Position numbers and translations under genes: made by a program. From contig NZ_SLUQ01000003.1 of NCBI RefSeq assembly GCF_004345245.1, forward strand, positions 558,001-622,000: a DNA stretch of 64,000 bases, in the 5' to 3' direction. Origin of the DNA: Rhizobium sp. BK251 (GTDB lineage Bacteria > Pseudomonadota > Alphaproteobacteria > Rhizobiales > Rhizobiaceae). Below the pieces are notes generated by a model. That model was not told the DNA's origin, did not search any database, and was given only the letters and a program-made list of their open reading frames with translations. Positions 1 through 9,596 of this stretch are shown here, piece by piece; position 1 is the stretch's first letter; each line of letters starts with the position of its first letter.

Positions 1-1
1 G

Positions 2-496
2 CGGCTCTTCTTCGAACGAGGGCAGTACGAGCAAGCAGCAACGAAATTCGGTGATCCCGCCTGGCAGGGGATCGCGTTTTACCGAGCCCGAAAATTCAGC
101 GAAGCGCTGGATGCCTTTGCACGTCTCGATACGGCCGAAGGCGACTACAACCAGGGCAATGCACTCATGCAGCTCAATCGGCCCGGCGACGCAGTACAGG
201 CCTATCAACAGGCGCTGGCAAAGAAACCCGACTGGCAGAACGCCAAGAACAATCTCGCCCTCGCTCAGAGCCTTGCCGCCGCGGAGAAGCAGAAGGACGA
301 GGACCAGGAGGAGCAGGACCCGAACGAAAAGCCAGATCAGGTCCAGTTCGACGACAAAGGCAAGAAGGGCAAGGAAGGACTGGTAGAGGCCGCGACGGCA
401 CAGACCGCCGAAATGTGGATGCGCAATATCCAGGTGACGCCGACCGATCTGCTGAGGCGCAAGTTTGCCGTCGAGGCACAGGGAGGGCCGCAATGA
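2..496 (+). CDS. Partial TPR/VWA-type BatB-BatC-like protein (C-terminal part)
   Basis: This reading frame is open from the window edge, so the N-terminus is missing. The visible part contains tetratricopeptide-like helices (for example GNALMQLNRPGDAVQAYQQA), then an acidic and lysine-rich linker, then a short conserved-looking tail. Its stop overlaps the start of the downstream BatD-like gene (ATGA), so the two are translationally coupled. In rhizobia the matching gene usually fuses a von Willebrand A domain and a transmembrane segment to such TPRs, in the MoxR-Bat operon linked to aerotolerance and envelope stress. The VWA part is not visible here, so that portion is inference. Confidence 0.8.
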   Translation, partial: RLFFERGQYEQAATKFGDPAWQGIAFYRARKFSEALDAFARLDTAEGDYNQGNALMQLNRPGDAVQAYQQALAKKPDWQNAKNNLALAQSLAAAEKQKDEDQEEQDPNEKPDQVQFDDKGKKGKEGLVEAATAQTAEMWMRNIQVTPTDLLRRKFAVEAQGGPQ

Positions 497-1908
497 GCAA
501 GAGCGCCGCACTCCTTCTTCGGCTCCCAGGCGTCCTCCTTTGCCTGATTGCCGTATCGGGGGCCGCCCGGGCAGCAGAGCCCTTCGCCCGGGCCGAAGTC
601 GCGACCGAAGGCACGCTCTATGTCGGCCAGCAGATAGACATAGACGTCGACGTCTTCGTGCCCAACTTCTTCATGTCGTCTCCGCAGTTTCCGCTCTTCA
701 ACCTGCCGAACGCGGTCGTGCTGCTCCCGGACACCGGTGCGCTGAATCTCGCCGAGACACAGGGCACCGATTCCTTCGCGGGCATTCGGCGGACCTATAG
801 GGTTACGGCACAGGCGCCGGGCGACTTCACGCTGCCGGCGGTCGCGATCACCTTTCGCTATGCCGCAGTTCCGGGCCAGGCGACGGAAGGGAGCGTGGCA
901 ATGCCCCAGGTCGCCTTCACCGTCCTCCCGGTCCCCGGCGGCGGGCAAAGCGGCGGGCAGATGGCAGCTGCAAGCGTCACCATCAGCCAATCCACGGGCA
1001 GTCCTGCGGAGTCCGTCAGGGTCGGCGATACGCTCGTGCGCACAATCCTGATCGAGGCGCAAGGATTGTCGGCCATGGCGATCCCCGAGCCGGAATTTTC
1101 GGCCCCCGAAGGTGTGCGGATCTACCGACACGATCCCAAGCTTGAGGATCGGCCAGGATCGCGCGGCGTGGAACCCGGTGCCACGCGGACAGACACGGTC
1201 ACCTATCGGTTCGACAGGCCGGGGCATTTCACCCTGCCCGCTGTGAATGTTCCGTGGTTTGATCCGCAAAGCGGTTCAACCGAAGAGGCTTCGGTTCCGG
1301 CGATCGTAGTGGTCGTGCAAGAGGCCGCAGCGGGGGAAGGCATCGCACCTCCTGCACAGGAGGAACCGAGCGCCCGATCACCGGTCGACTGGCGAAGGCT
1401 GTTACCCGTCGCCATCGCCATTGTGGCGGTGCTGCTGCTCGGTGGCTTCATCGCTGCCGGCCTACCGCTCCTCCTTGCGCGCTGGCGACGCCGGCGGGTC
1501 GAGAGACAGGAATCGGAGGCAGCCTATTTCGGGCGCCTCCGGCAAGCCTGCAGCACCGGCGATCGCAAGGCCGCTGCAATCGCGCTTGATCGATGGGCAC
1601 GCCGTGCCGGCATTCGCAGCGTCTCCAACTGGCTCGATGCCTATGGAGACGCAGACGGCAGGGAAGCACTGGACGCCTTCCAGGCCGAACTCTTCAGCAG
1701 CCAGCAGGATACGCCCCATGCAAACCTCGCACGACTGATGACAGTGCTTGCCCGCGCCCGAAAGAAAGCGCTGGAGCGCGCCTCGCCAACCGATACTCGC
1801 GCCGGCGATCTGCCGGAGTTGAATGCGTGGCTGCGACCGAGCACACCGACAGCCGAAGCGGTGAACCCATCCGAATTGTCGTCGGACGTCGTGCCTAACA
1901 GACGATAG
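493..1908 (+). CDS. BatD family protein (oxygen tolerance)
   Basis: A 471-residue membrane-anchored protein. An N-terminal signal peptide occupies about residues 1-27 (hydrophobic run ending AARA). A long beta-rich extracytoplasmic region follows, then one transmembrane helix around residues 303-328 with an arginine-rich stop-transfer (ARWRRRRVER), and a cytoplasmic tail of about 140 residues. This architecture and the position after a TPR/VWA gene fit BatD of the Bacteroides aerotolerance family. The ATG was chosen because it overlaps the upstream stop in ATGA and begins the signal peptide; an upstream in-frame extension would spoil the signal sequence. The biochemical role of BatD is not established. 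Confidence 0.85.
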   Translation: MSKSAALLLRLPGVLLCLIAVSGAARAAEPFARAEVATEGTLYVGQQIDIDVDVFVPNFFMSSPQFPLFNLPNAVVLLPDTGALNLAETQGTDSFAGIRRTYRVTAQAPGDFTLPAVAITFRYAAVPGQATEGSVAMPQVAFTVLPVPGGGQSGGQMAAASVTISQSTGSPAESVRVGDTLVRTILIEAQGLSAMAIPEPEFSAPEGVRIYRHDPKLEDRPGSRGVEPGATRTDTVTYRFDRPGHFTLPAVNVPWFDPQSGSTEEASVPAIVVVVQEAAAGEGIAPPAQEEPSARSPVDWRRLLPVAIAIVAVLLLGGFIAAGLPLLLARWRRRRVERQESEAAYFGRLRQACSTGDRKAAAIALDRWARRAGIRSVSNWLDAYGDADGREALDAFQAELFSSQQDTPHANLARLMTVLARARKKALERASPTDTRAGDLPELNAWLRPSTPTAEAVNPSELSSDVVPNRR

Positions 1909-2205
1909 CAATGTGCCAGCATTTCCGGGCGTTCGCATCGCAGCGCGCGAATTTGTCGCGCCGCCCTCTCCTGCCGTCGAGGCGCAGGCATTATCAACGA
2001 GGCATCTATCTTACTGGTTTTATTTCCATTTCTCGTATTCGGCGATCACTGATCTGCCCGCAGTTGCGTCTCAAAAGGCCCCACCAAAAACATGCAGCTT
2101 GCCGAAGAAAGCGGCAGATCACTGAAAAAAATAGCCCCGATCAAAAATTTTGACTTCTCGTTGACACATAAGAAGGTTCTAATGCGCGTTCGGGAGGAGA
2201 TAAAA

Positions 2206-2448
2206 ATGCACAAAATGGAATGGAAAGTGCCCATCGCCGTGGGCGGTGGTCACGGAACGCATGAAATTTTGCGTGGTCCTGGCGATGCGCTCAGGTTCAT
2301 GAGGCGGCACTGGCCCGAGAAGCATGGCCTGTTCTACAAGATGGCAGAGAGCCGCTGCCGGGAGAGCCTTGCCGACGCGATACCGCCGGATGGCTCACGC
2401 CTACCCTTCGTGGCTGCGATGATCGAAGCCGATATCATGTTCGTCTGA
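2206..2448 (+). CDS. DUF982 domain protein
   Basis: An 80-residue protein of the DUF982 type, a family expanded in rhizobia. It has the typical opening W-x-V-P-I-x-V, the central WPEKHG...Y segment, and the closing RLPFVAAMIEADI. The start at 2206 was preferred to upstream codons because GGGAGGAGA lies just before it. No function is established for the family. It stands alone between non-coding stretches. Confidence 0.75.
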   Translation: MHKMEWKVPIAVGGGHGTHEILRGPGDALRFMRRHWPEKHGLFYKMAESRCRESLADAIPPDGSRLPFVAAMIEADIMFV

Positions 2449-2675
2449 AGCCTGACGCTCGCGCCATCGGGAAACGGCGCGCACAAAAAGCCTCGATCAC
2501 CCGAGCCTCGATTTCACTAGGCCACACTTGCGCTCCGCCGGGAATTGACCGCTGCGGGGCGCGATGGTTTGTTCACGCTTCACTCGCGAGAAATCTTCGC
2601 TCGGATCACTGAAGACCATCGATTGCCATCGTTGCATCGAAGGCGCATCGTTCAAACAGATAGCACGAATGAAAT

Positions 2676-2933
2676 TCAGGCGGCGTCGCCGTCGGCGGCG
2701 GGAAGCTCGGCGAAGAGTATCTGAAGCTCCATCTGCACAGCCGCCATGAATGCCGCAGCCTGACGCGCTATCTCCTCCTCGGATTGCCCGCTCCTCCGTA
2801 GACGGGCGACAAGCTCCTTCATCTCCGCCCGCCAATATTCGTTTGCGCTCTCGCCGTGCAGGTGCATCAGCTTTGCCGCGCAACGCCTTACATCGGCAAG
2901 GCGCCTGTCGGCGGGAAACTCAACAATCATCAA
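2676..2933 (-). CDS. Small conserved hypothetical protein (DUF6074-like)
   Basis: An 85-residue alpha-helical protein beginning MMIVEFPADRR. It contains a helix with paired arginines and a C-terminal helix rich in Ala, Gln and Glu. The opening V-x-F-P followed by an R-rich helix resembles the rhizobial DUF6074 family, but this assignment is from memory. A GGAG sits about 9 bases before the start. No membrane segment or catalytic motif is visible. Confidence 0.6.
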   Translation of the reverse strand: MMIVEFPADRRLADVRRCAAKLMHLHGESANEYWRAEMKELVARLRRSGQSEEEIARQAAAFMAAVQMELQILFAELPAADGDAA

Positions 2934-3277
2934 ACAACTCCGGCGATTCGACTGGTGACGCCGGCATGAGTAAACTGCTTCGGCTTAACGAACGGTAATG
3001 CTGGAATTACCGGTCCTCGTCGCCGTGATGCTCCTCACGGCAACCCGGCCCTGTGGGTACCCAGAGTCGCGGTTGCGCGCCGATCACGAGAGGCGGCAAT
3101 TCCCGCGATGTGCAAAACGCAGAATTTTCTTGCGCCAAGGCACTGGTAATAAACAAGGATTACTCTAGTTCCCCCTCCTGCGCGGAGATGCGCAGTCAAT
3201 TAACGATAACTAAAGTGTGAACGCGCACCGCTGGCAATCGCGGTTGACCAAAGAATTCGGCTCGCTAGGGTTGCAGC
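2934..3277. other. Intergenic stretch without a recognisable gene
   Basis: 344 bases between two divergently oriented small genes. The only structure seen is a 7-bp inverted repeat, GCCGTGA at 3022-3028 and TCACGGC at 3035-3041, with no following T run. Promoters for both neighbours presumably lie here, but no consensus could be assigned with confidence. Confidence 0.5.
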
Positions 3278-3490
3278 ATGTTCGAGCATCACGTTCATCC
3301 ATTGGATTTGCCTCTATTTTCGAGAGACATGGCACTTCTCCAACGCGTCTTTGACATGATCCGCGTCGAGCGCAGGATTGACGCCGGCCATCCGGAAGGC
3401 GATCTTCTCGCCGCCACCATCATCCATCTCTACAAGCAGGGCATCAGGGAGGAAGCGGAGCTTCTTTCGGTGATGCGAGCGGAAAAGTAG
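3278..3490 (+). CDS. Small hypothetical protein, 70 aa
   Basis: A short soluble protein with an amphipathic helix (RVFDMIRVERRIDAGHPEGD) followed by a second helix. AGGG lies about 10 bases before the ATG. Codon use is normal for the window. The amino-acid pattern looks like a real protein, but I do not recognise a family. It is followed 57 bases later by a KTSC-domain gene on the same strand. Confidence 0.55.
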   Translation: MFEHHVHPLDLPLFSRDMALLQRVFDMIRVERRIDAGHPEGDLLAATIIHLYKQGIREEAELLSVMRAEK

Positions 3491-3547
3491 ATAATGCAAG
3501 CCTCTTCTCCACCATGCTGACGTTGACGAGGAAGCGGCAAAGCATGC

Positions 3548-3784
3548 ATGGTCGCCTCCGACGCAGGGGAGAACCGCCGCTTGGAACTGAAGCCGCTCAA
3601 GTCTACGCTCATAGAAGCCATCGCCTATGACAGGGACAGCAGGCGGCTGACAGTCTATTTCATGGACGGCCATGTGGGTCAGTTCCTCCATGTGCCCGAG
3701 GGCGTTGTCCTCGGACTGGAACTCGCCGCCTCCCCCGGCAGCTTCTATGTGAGCGAGATCAGAGACAAGTACGAGCGCGCCTGA
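3548..3784 (+). CDS. KTSC domain protein
   Basis: A 78-residue protein matching the KTSC domain. It has an early KST followed by I-x-A-I-A-Y-D, a strand pair L-x-V-Y-F-M-D-G-H-V, then VPEGVV, and the closing S-P-G-S-F-Y-V-x-x-I-x-x-Y. KTSC domains occur alone or at the C-terminus of some lysyl-tRNA synthetases and are thought to bind nucleic acid, though this is not well tested. An overlapping ATG four bases upstream is in another frame. Confidence 0.75.
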   Translation: MVASDAGENRRLELKPLKSTLIEAIAYDRDSRRLTVYFMDGHVGQFLHVPEGVVLGLELAASPGSFYVSEIRDKYERA

Positions 3785-4062
3785 CGAAAGCCGGTCGCGA
3801 AGAAGCTCGGCAAAGATGCGGGGCAAGTGTGCGGCTCGGGGGTATGTGGATATTAAGGCTTTGTTACCGCTGGCGCAGCTTGGGCATGGACCGCTTGCTC
3901 GCCTGGGTGGAAGACCAGTGTGCCGCTGCCGTCCTGCACGTGCCGTGGCAGGAGGCCCGGCGGGCGGACCATGTTGCATAGACACCGGGCCTCCTCAATC
4001 GCCTGTCCCGGCCGCAACCGCCTCGGCCGGGAGGTTGGCTCTGCATCGAAGACGCGGTGCGC

Positions 4063-4395
4063 CTAGAAGCCGACGGGCGGCGCGTAGAAGCAGCGCACCG
4101 TATTCTCATTGGGAAAGAGGCAGAGGTGATAGGCGCCATCCGGCGATTCCATCGTCTCTTTCTGGGGAACGAAAAAGATGTGTTTGTGCGTGGCGAGCCT
4201 GTGGTCGCCAGGCAGCAGCGTCACCTGGAAACCCTGCGTCACGATCCGTACGGTCTTCGACGGGATCATCTGGCAATCGCCGGTGTGTCCGTCTCCATTG
4301 CAACAATAAGGTTCGTAAGCAAAACCTGACGGCGCATCATGGCCCCAGGCAGCGCCGGCAAAGGTCAGAACTATCGCTGCAATGAATAGTCGCAT
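4063..4395 (-). CDS. Small secreted hypothetical protein
   Basis: A 110-residue exported protein. The first 19 residues form a clear signal peptide (MRLFIAAIVLTFAGAAWG). The mature part starts HDAPSGFAYEPYCCNGDG and contains four or more cysteines (CCNGDGHTGDCQ, CLFPNENTVRCF), suggesting disulphides in the periplasm. Similar small CC-x-x-x-DC proteins are common in rhizobia and carry no known function. The inner ATG was chosen because it starts the signal peptide; the longer upstream frame is basic and non-hydrophobic. Confidence 0.75.
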   Translation of the reverse strand: MRLFIAAIVLTFAGAAWGHDAPSGFAYEPYCCNGDGHTGDCQMIPSKTVRIVTQGFQVTLLPGDHRLATHKHIFFVPQKETMESPDGAYHLCLFPNENTVRCFYAPPVGF

Positions 4396-4780
4396 GGCGT
4401 CCTCACTTCTTGAAGGCGGATTGAAGCGGAGCATTCGCGTAGTTGCAGCTTCATCTGCCATCCCGGCAAAATAGGGGCCAACTTCAGTTGAGCCAGACCA
4501 CCGCAAGCCACATCCGGCATCGCGCAACCTATTGCGTCGCCGCCGCATCAGGGCGAATCGCACGCGCGGCGGACAGGCCAAGCCTGAAATATCCGGCTTT
4601 TCTCGCCGAAACGGCGGTAATGCGATGCGCACGATGCTCAAAAGGAACGAGCGCGATCAAAAATCCGTGACATTTCCCGTAAATTCAAAACCTTCACGAA
4701 AATTTAGGCACTTGCGGAACACATATGGAACATATAGTGTCCGTTCTGGATTTGTTTCAACTCCGAGGGTGTCCCGTAAA
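4396..4780. other. Intergenic region upstream of lexA
   Basis: 385 bases between the start of a secreted-protein gene on the minus strand and lexA on the plus strand, so it carries both promoters. The recognisable element is the SOS box at 4717-4731. No other gene or RNA is seen. Confidence 0.6.
4717..4731. promoter_or_regulatory. SOS box (LexA operator), GAAC-N7-GAAC
   Basis: The sequence GAACACATATGGAAC is an exact match to the alphaproteobacterial LexA operator, a direct repeat GAAC-N7-GAAC (GTTC-N7-GTTC on the other strand). It lies 50 bases before the lexA start, as expected for autoregulation. A degenerate second copy, GTTC-N7-GTTT, occupies 4743-4757. Confidence 0.85.
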
Positions 4781-5500
4781 ATGCTGACGCGCAAACAACA
4801 GGAACTGCTTCTCTTCATTCATGAGCGGATGAAGGAATCGGGTGTACCGCCTTCCTTCGATGAGATGAAGGACGCCCTCGACCTAGCATCCAAGTCGGGC
4901 ATTCACCGGCTTATCACGGCGCTGGAGGAAAGGGGTTTCATCCGCCGCTTACCGAACCGCGCCCGCGCACTCGAGGTCATCAAGCTGCCGGAGGCCTACA
5001 ACCCGGCCGCGCAGCCGCGCCGCGGATTTTCGCCGAGCGTCATTGAAGGCAGCCTGGGCAAGCCTCAGCCGGCGGCGAGCGTCGCTGCGAAGTCTTCGAG
5101 CGATGACAACGGCGGCTCCGTTTCCGTGCCGGTCATGGGACGCATCGCAGCCGGTGTTCCGATCTCGGCGATACAGAACAACACGCACGACATCGTCGTT
5201 CCCGCAGACATGCTCGGCAATGGCGACCACTACGCGCTGGAAGTCAAAGGCGATTCCATGATCGAGGCCGGCATTTTCGATGGCGACACGGTCATTATCC
5301 GCAATATGACGACCGCCAACCCGGGCGATATCGTCGTCGCCCTCGTGGACGACGAGGAGGCCACGCTGAAGCGGTTCCGCCGCAAGGGCGCATCGATTGC
5401 GCTCGAAGCGGCAAACCCTGCCTACGAGACCCGCATCTTCGGGCCGGATCGGGTCAGGGTGCAGGGCAAGCTGGTGGGTCTCATTCGTCGTTATCACTAG
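4781..5500 (+). CDS. lexA: LexA repressor, SOS regulator
   Basis: A 239-residue repressor-protease. The N-terminal winged helix (residues 1-65, [20 protein letters not shown]) binds SOS boxes. The C-terminal S24 peptidase domain shows the self-cleavage Ala124-Gly125 bond (RIAAGVPI), the catalytic Ser159 in GDSM and Lys197 in ATLKRF. A long linker separates the domains, as in other rhizobial LexA proteins. RecA filaments would trigger cleavage and release of the regulon, including this gene through the box at 4717. The ATG at 4781 gives the standard N-terminus; the upstream extension is non-conserved. Its last 20 bases overlap the convergent comEC. Confidence 0.97.
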   Translation: MLTRKQQELLLFIHERMKESGVPPSFDEMKDALDLASKSGIHRLITALEERGFIRRLPNRARALEVIKLPEAYNPAAQPRRGFSPSVIEGSLGKPQPAASVAAKSSSDDNGGSVSVPVMGRIAAGVPISAIQNNTHDIVVPADMLGNGDHYALEVKGDSMIEAGIFDGDTVIIRNMTTANPGDIVVALVDDEEATLKRFRRKGASIALEAANPAYETRIFGPDRVRVQGKLVGLIRRYH

Positions 5501-7967
5501 GACCGAGATCGTTTTCCACCTCTGACGCTTCGAGGAATTGCCCGGAGCGCCAGTCATAGGTGCGATGGCGCTGCCAAGGTCGAGCCAAGGAGCCCAGAGC
5601 TGTGGTGATCTCGGGCTCACCATTCACGAAACGAATTTCGATGGCGCCCGTTCTCCGCAATGTTTGCGCGGTGAACAGCAGCGCGCCCGAACGGCAGCGA
5701 TCAAGCCTCAGTCGTGCCGCTGTCACGACAATGTCGGCCGTGTCGCAGGCGGGCCCTAGATAGGCAACGTCATCGATTACCGTGAGGCTGCGGCCGTCCT
5801 GCAGCCTGGCTGTACACCAGGCCTTCTTCTCGCAGACAAAGCCGCCGTTTTTGCTCTCCGCCTGCGCCGCACGGAGCGCGCTTCGGGCGTGGTCGCCTTC
5901 TTCGGGTGCGAGGACGCGGCGAGCAGTGGGTTCGCTGTCCTCTGCGGGTAATGACGCCGCCACTATCTTCGGCGGGCGATGTTCGTTGAGAGCGAGCGCG
6001 CGCTGCCATTGGCTGAAGATGAAGCTTGGCGGGCGCTCCCGGTTGGAATGGAGCGCTTCGTCGCGCACTAGGGCGACCAGGCGACCGTCTTCCGAGATCA
6101 CGATATCAGGGCGCGGCGCTGACGGTGCGAGGGCCACGCCGAGGACCGCCGCAGCCATGAGAAATGCTCCGGCCCAGCGCAGGCGCGTGCGAAGCAGAGT
6201 AAGGACAAGGAAACCTGCGACCGCGACCGAAAAGAACCAGGCAGGCTGGCGACCGATGCCGACATTACCGCCCCAGCCGGCGACTGTCTTTGCGACAAGG
6301 ATGACGAGATCGAGGCCGAACCCCGTCACCTGCCACGGCAGGCTATCAAGGCCGAAAGGCATTAGCAGCATGGCCACGAGGCCTGCTGGCATCACGATGA
6401 AGGAGATGATGGGCATGGCCGCCAGGTTGGCGGCAAGGCCATAAGCGGCCAGGCGATGAAAATGCTCGATGGAGAAGATCGCGGTCGAAAGCCCGCCGAT
6501 GACCGAAGTCAGCAGGATGCCGGCGAAAAATCGCATTGCCAGCACAAAGGGGCGCAGCACCATCATCTTCGCAACGGCGTTTTCGTTCGCGGGCCGCTCT
6601 TTCCAGATGGCATAGCCGGCAACGAGAGCAAGCGTCGCGGCGTAGGACATCTGGAAGCTGGGACCCAGGACCTCCGAGGGGGCAAGTGCGACAATGACGA
6701 TCGCCGAAAGGGCCACGTTGCGCAGGCTGAGGGATGGACGGTCGAAGAAGACCGCCGCCAGCATTATCGCCATCATGATGAATGCCCGCTCGGCCGAGAC
6801 GGCAAAGCCCGAGATCAGGAAATAGGCGGTCACGGCGAGAAGCGCTCCTGCGGCGGCGATCTTCTTGCCGGGAAGAGCTTCTGCCGCATAGGGAGAAAGG
6901 CTGAGAAGCGAACGAAAGCCGACAAAAAAGATACCGGCGGAGAGGGCCATGTTCAGTCCCGAGATTGCGATGATATGCGCAAGGCCGGAGAGACGCAGTG
7001 CCTCCGTGGTTTCATCGGAGATCGCCCGCCTCTCGTCGGTGACGAGTGCGGCGGCAAAGGCGCCGGTATCGCCCGGCAGGACCGAGCGAATGCGATCGCC
7101 TATTCCGCTCCTCAGGCGATAGAGCCAGTCCGCGACGGCCTCCTCCCATTGCTCTTCGGGATCGGTCGAGACACCTGCCGGCTGAACGCGCTTTGGCGCG
7201 CCATAGAGGTAGCCGACAGCGCCGATGCCGTCGAAATAGGCCGAGAATGCAAAGTCGTTGAGTCGCGGCAGGGCCGGTCCGGAGGGCGGAGACAGGCGGG
7301 CACGGCCCGTCATGGTCTCCCCGATTTCAAAGGCAGCACCGCTGCGCACGGTAAGCGAGATCCTCTCCGGCGGTCGTCCCAGGCGCGGATCCTCGGTGCT
7401 CTTGACCGCGAGAAGATAGCGCCAGCGCCCTGCCCCATCCGCCTCACGCCGCTCAACCTTTCCCGTGATGGTCGTCGTGACGGCCGAATCGAGGACGACA
7501 GTAGCGGCGCGGAATGTCTCGAGCTGAGCAAGAAGCATCCCCGCAACGATCAGCGCGCACGCGGCAAGGATTGGTCGCAGAGTGCTTGTGGTTCCGCGCG
7601 CAAGATGGAAGCAGCCTGCGAGCAGAAGAAGACCGAGAAAAAGCGACAAGAGCATCGGATCGCCCGCCGCCTCGAACCAGAGAATGGCACCCAGGCCGAG
7701 GCAGATCGGAACGAACAGGATCGCCCGCCCGTGCGCCGCCTCTTCTGCGGCCATTCGACCAATGCCGGAGCCGATATCGTCGAACAGGCCACGCAAGCGC
7801 CGGCCCAATCGCACGCCTGCCTGCGTGCGCAGAGACTGCGGTAAGCGACGACGAAAAGACGCAACGGCACCCTCGGCGCCGGCTGCTCCAAGAGGCGTCT
7901 CGCCTCCAGCAAGCGGCCGCTCGTTGGTGTCGAGCTGCGCCATAAATCTCGCTCTCCAGTTGGACAA
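5481..7967 (-). CDS. comEC: ComEC/Rec2 family DNA-uptake membrane protein
   Basis: A polytopic membrane protein of up to 828 residues. It has an N-terminal soluble DUF4131-like region, then the Competence domain with many helices and the signature [14 protein letters not shown], then a C-terminal soluble part. ComEC carries single-stranded DNA across the inner membrane. The C-terminal part resembles the beta-lactamase-like region in position but lacks an HxHxDH motif, so its nuclease site appears degenerate. The start may instead be the Met at 7943 ([10 protein letters not shown]). It is convergent with lexA and overlaps it by 20 bases. Whether the host is naturally competent cannot be told from this. 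Confidence 0.88.
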   Translation of the reverse strand: MSNWRARFMAQLDTNERPLAGGETPLGAAGAEGAVASFRRRLPQSLRTQAGVRLGRRLRGLFDDIGSGIGRMAAEEAAHGRAILFVPICLGLGAILWFEAAGDPMLLSLFLGLLLLAGCFHLARGTTSTLRPILAACALIVAGMLLAQLETFRAATVVLDSAVTTTITGKVERREADGAGRWRYLLAVKSTEDPRLGRPPERISLTVRSGAAFEIGETMTGRARLSPPSGPALPRLNDFAFSAYFDGIGAVGYLYGAPKRVQPAGVSTDPEEQWEEAVADWLYRLRSGIGDRIRSVLPGDTGAFAAALVTDERRAISDETTEALRLSGLAHIIAISGLNMALSAGIFFVGFRSLLSLSPYAAEALPGKKIAAAGALLAVTAYFLISGFAVSAERAFIMMAIMLAAVFFDRPSLSLRNVALSAIVIVALAPSEVLGPSFQMSYAATLALVAGYAIWKERPANENAVAKMMVLRPFVLAMRFFAGILLTSVIGGLSTAIFSIEHFHRLAAYGLAANLAAMPIISFIVMPAGLVAMLLMPFGLDSLPWQVTGFGLDLVILVAKTVAGWGGNVGIGRQPAWFFSVAVAGFLVLTLLRTRLRWAGAFLMAAAVLGVALAPSAPRPDIVISEDGRLVALVRDEALHSNRERPPSFIFSQWQRALALNEHRPPKIVAASLPAEDSEPTARRVLAPEEGDHARSALRAAQAESKNGGFVCEKKAWCTARLQDGRSLTVIDDVAYLGPACDTADIVVTAARLRLDRCRSGALLFTAQTLRRTGAIEIRFVNGEPEITTALGSLARPWQRHRTYDWRSGQFLEASEVENDLGPSDNDE

Positions 7968-8235
7968 ACCTGGCCAAACATGGAACGTTTTGCGAATTAC
8001 AGCAACCTTAAATTACTAAAGTAAAATCGACCTGCAACCGTGCCAAACAACCGGCAATATAAGCGTTTTCTGGTATGCAGAAACGTCCGTTCTGGTGTGC
8101 CTAAAAGTTGATTTCGCAATGCACAATTCGGCGCCAGAGTAACTTGGCATTGGCGTCGGGATCATATAGCAAGACGGAGGACGCTAAATCTTATGGCGCT
8201 TTTATGGCGCCATCCTGCCAGTTCGGAGGATCAGC

Positions 8236-9525
8236 ATGACGGAACACAGCGCTACACTGACATTCGGCGAAAAGAAGGTGGACTTGCTTGTCAAGGACGG
8301 CACCATCGGCCCGAGTGTCCTGGACATTGGTGCCCTCTACAAGAACACCGCGGCTTTCACCTACGATCCCGGCTTTACCTCGACGGCTTCCTGCGAATCC
8401 AAGATCACCTATATCGACGGCGACGAAGGCGTGCTGCTGCATCGCGGATATCCGATCGAACAGCTTGCGGAGCACGGCGACTTCCTCGAAGTCTGCTACC
8501 TGCTGCTGTATGGTGAACTGCCGACATCGGCCCAGAAGAAGGATTTCGACTACCGCGTGACCCACCACACAATGGTTCACGAGCAGATGTCGCGCTTCTT
8601 CACCGGCTTCCGCCGTGACGCGCATCCGATGGCCGTCATGTGCGGCTGCGTCGGCGCCCTGTCGGCCTTCTATCACGACTCGACCGACATCACCGATCCG
8701 CACCAGCGCATGGTCGCAAGCCTGCGCATGATCGCCAAGATGCCTACGCTTGCCGCCATGGCCTACAAGTACCATATCGGCCAGCCCTTCGTTTACCCGA
8801 AGAACGATCTCGACTACGCCGCGAACTTCCTGCGCATGTGCTTTGCTGTTCCTTGCGAGGAATATGTGGTCAATCCGGTGCTTGCCCGCGCCATGGACCG
8901 CATCTTCATCCTGCATGCCGACCACGAGCAGAACGCCTCTACGTCGACGGTGCGCCTGGCCGGCTCTTCCGGTGCGAACCCCTTCGCATGCATCGCCGCC
9001 GGCATTGCCTGCCTCTGGGGCCCGGCTCACGGGGGCGCGAACGAGGCGGCCCTCAACATGCTGACGGAAATCGGCTCGGTCGAGCGCATTCCGGAATATA
9101 TCGCCCGCGCCAAGGACAAGAATGATCCCTTCCGCCTCATGGGCTTCGGTCACCGCGTCTACAAGAACTACGACCCGCGCGCCAAGATCATGCAGAAGAC
9201 GACGCACGAGGTTTTGGGCGAGCTCGGCATCAAGGACGATCCGCTGCTCGAGGTCGCGATGGAACTCGAGCGCATCGCGCTCACTGACGAGTACTTCATC
9301 GAGAAGAAGCTCTATCCGAACATCGACTTCTACTCGGGCATCACGCTGAAGGCGCTCGGCTTCCCCACCACGATGTTCACCGTTCTCTTCGCGCTTGCCC
9401 GCACCGTGGGCTGGATCGCGCAGTGGAACGAGATGATCGAGGACCCGGAACAGCGCATCGGCCGCCCGCGCCAGCTTTATGTCGGCGAGACGCGCCGGGA
9501 CTACGTTCCCGTTTCGAAGCGTTAA
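8236..9525 (+). CDS. gltA: Citrate synthase
   Basis: A 429-residue type II citrate synthase, condensing oxaloacetate and acetyl-CoA at the entry of the TCA cycle. Visible motifs include the active-site segment with [12 protein letters not shown], the [14 protein letters not shown] signature, and the C-terminal RPRQLYVG. Length and sequence are typical of rhizobial GltA. A strong GGAGG precedes the ATG. It is transcribed towards lpxB and ends at a shared hairpin terminator. Confidence 0.98.
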   Translation: MTEHSATLTFGEKKVDLLVKDGTIGPSVLDIGALYKNTAAFTYDPGFTSTASCESKITYIDGDEGVLLHRGYPIEQLAEHGDFLEVCYLLLYGELPTSAQKKDFDYRVTHHTMVHEQMSRFFTGFRRDAHPMAVMCGCVGALSAFYHDSTDITDPHQRMVASLRMIAKMPTLAAMAYKYHIGQPFVYPKNDLDYAANFLRMCFAVPCEEYVVNPVLARAMDRIFILHADHEQNASTSTVRLAGSSGANPFACIAAGIACLWGPAHGGANEAALNMLTEIGSVERIPEYIARAKDKNDPFRLMGFGHRVYKNYDPRAKIMQKTTHEVLGELGIKDDPLLEVAMELERIALTDEYFIEKKLYPNIDFYSGITLKALGFPTTMFTVLFALARTVGWIAQWNEMIEDPEQRIGRPRQLYVGETRRDYVPVSKR

Positions 9526-9567
9526 GCTTCGGTCGTCCCGACATGCGGGGCGCGATAACACAAAAAG

Positions 9568-9596
9568 AAACCGGTCAGAAACGACCGGTTTTTTTT
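9568..9596. terminator. Bidirectional rho-independent terminator between gltA and lpxB
   Basis: A perfect 9-bp stem (AAACCGGTC / GACCGGTTT) with a 6-base loop is followed by a T run on the plus strand and by TTTCTTTTTG on the minus strand. It lies 42 bases after the gltA stop. It overlaps the last codons and stop of lpxB, which ends at 9575. Confidence 0.9.

Noticed and set aside
6456..7844. Plus-strand frame of 462 codons over comEC
   Set aside because: Low-complexity charged sequence antisense to a membrane protein with clear motifs.
8191..9561. Minus-strand frame of 456 codons over gltA
   Set aside because: Antisense shadow of citrate synthase.
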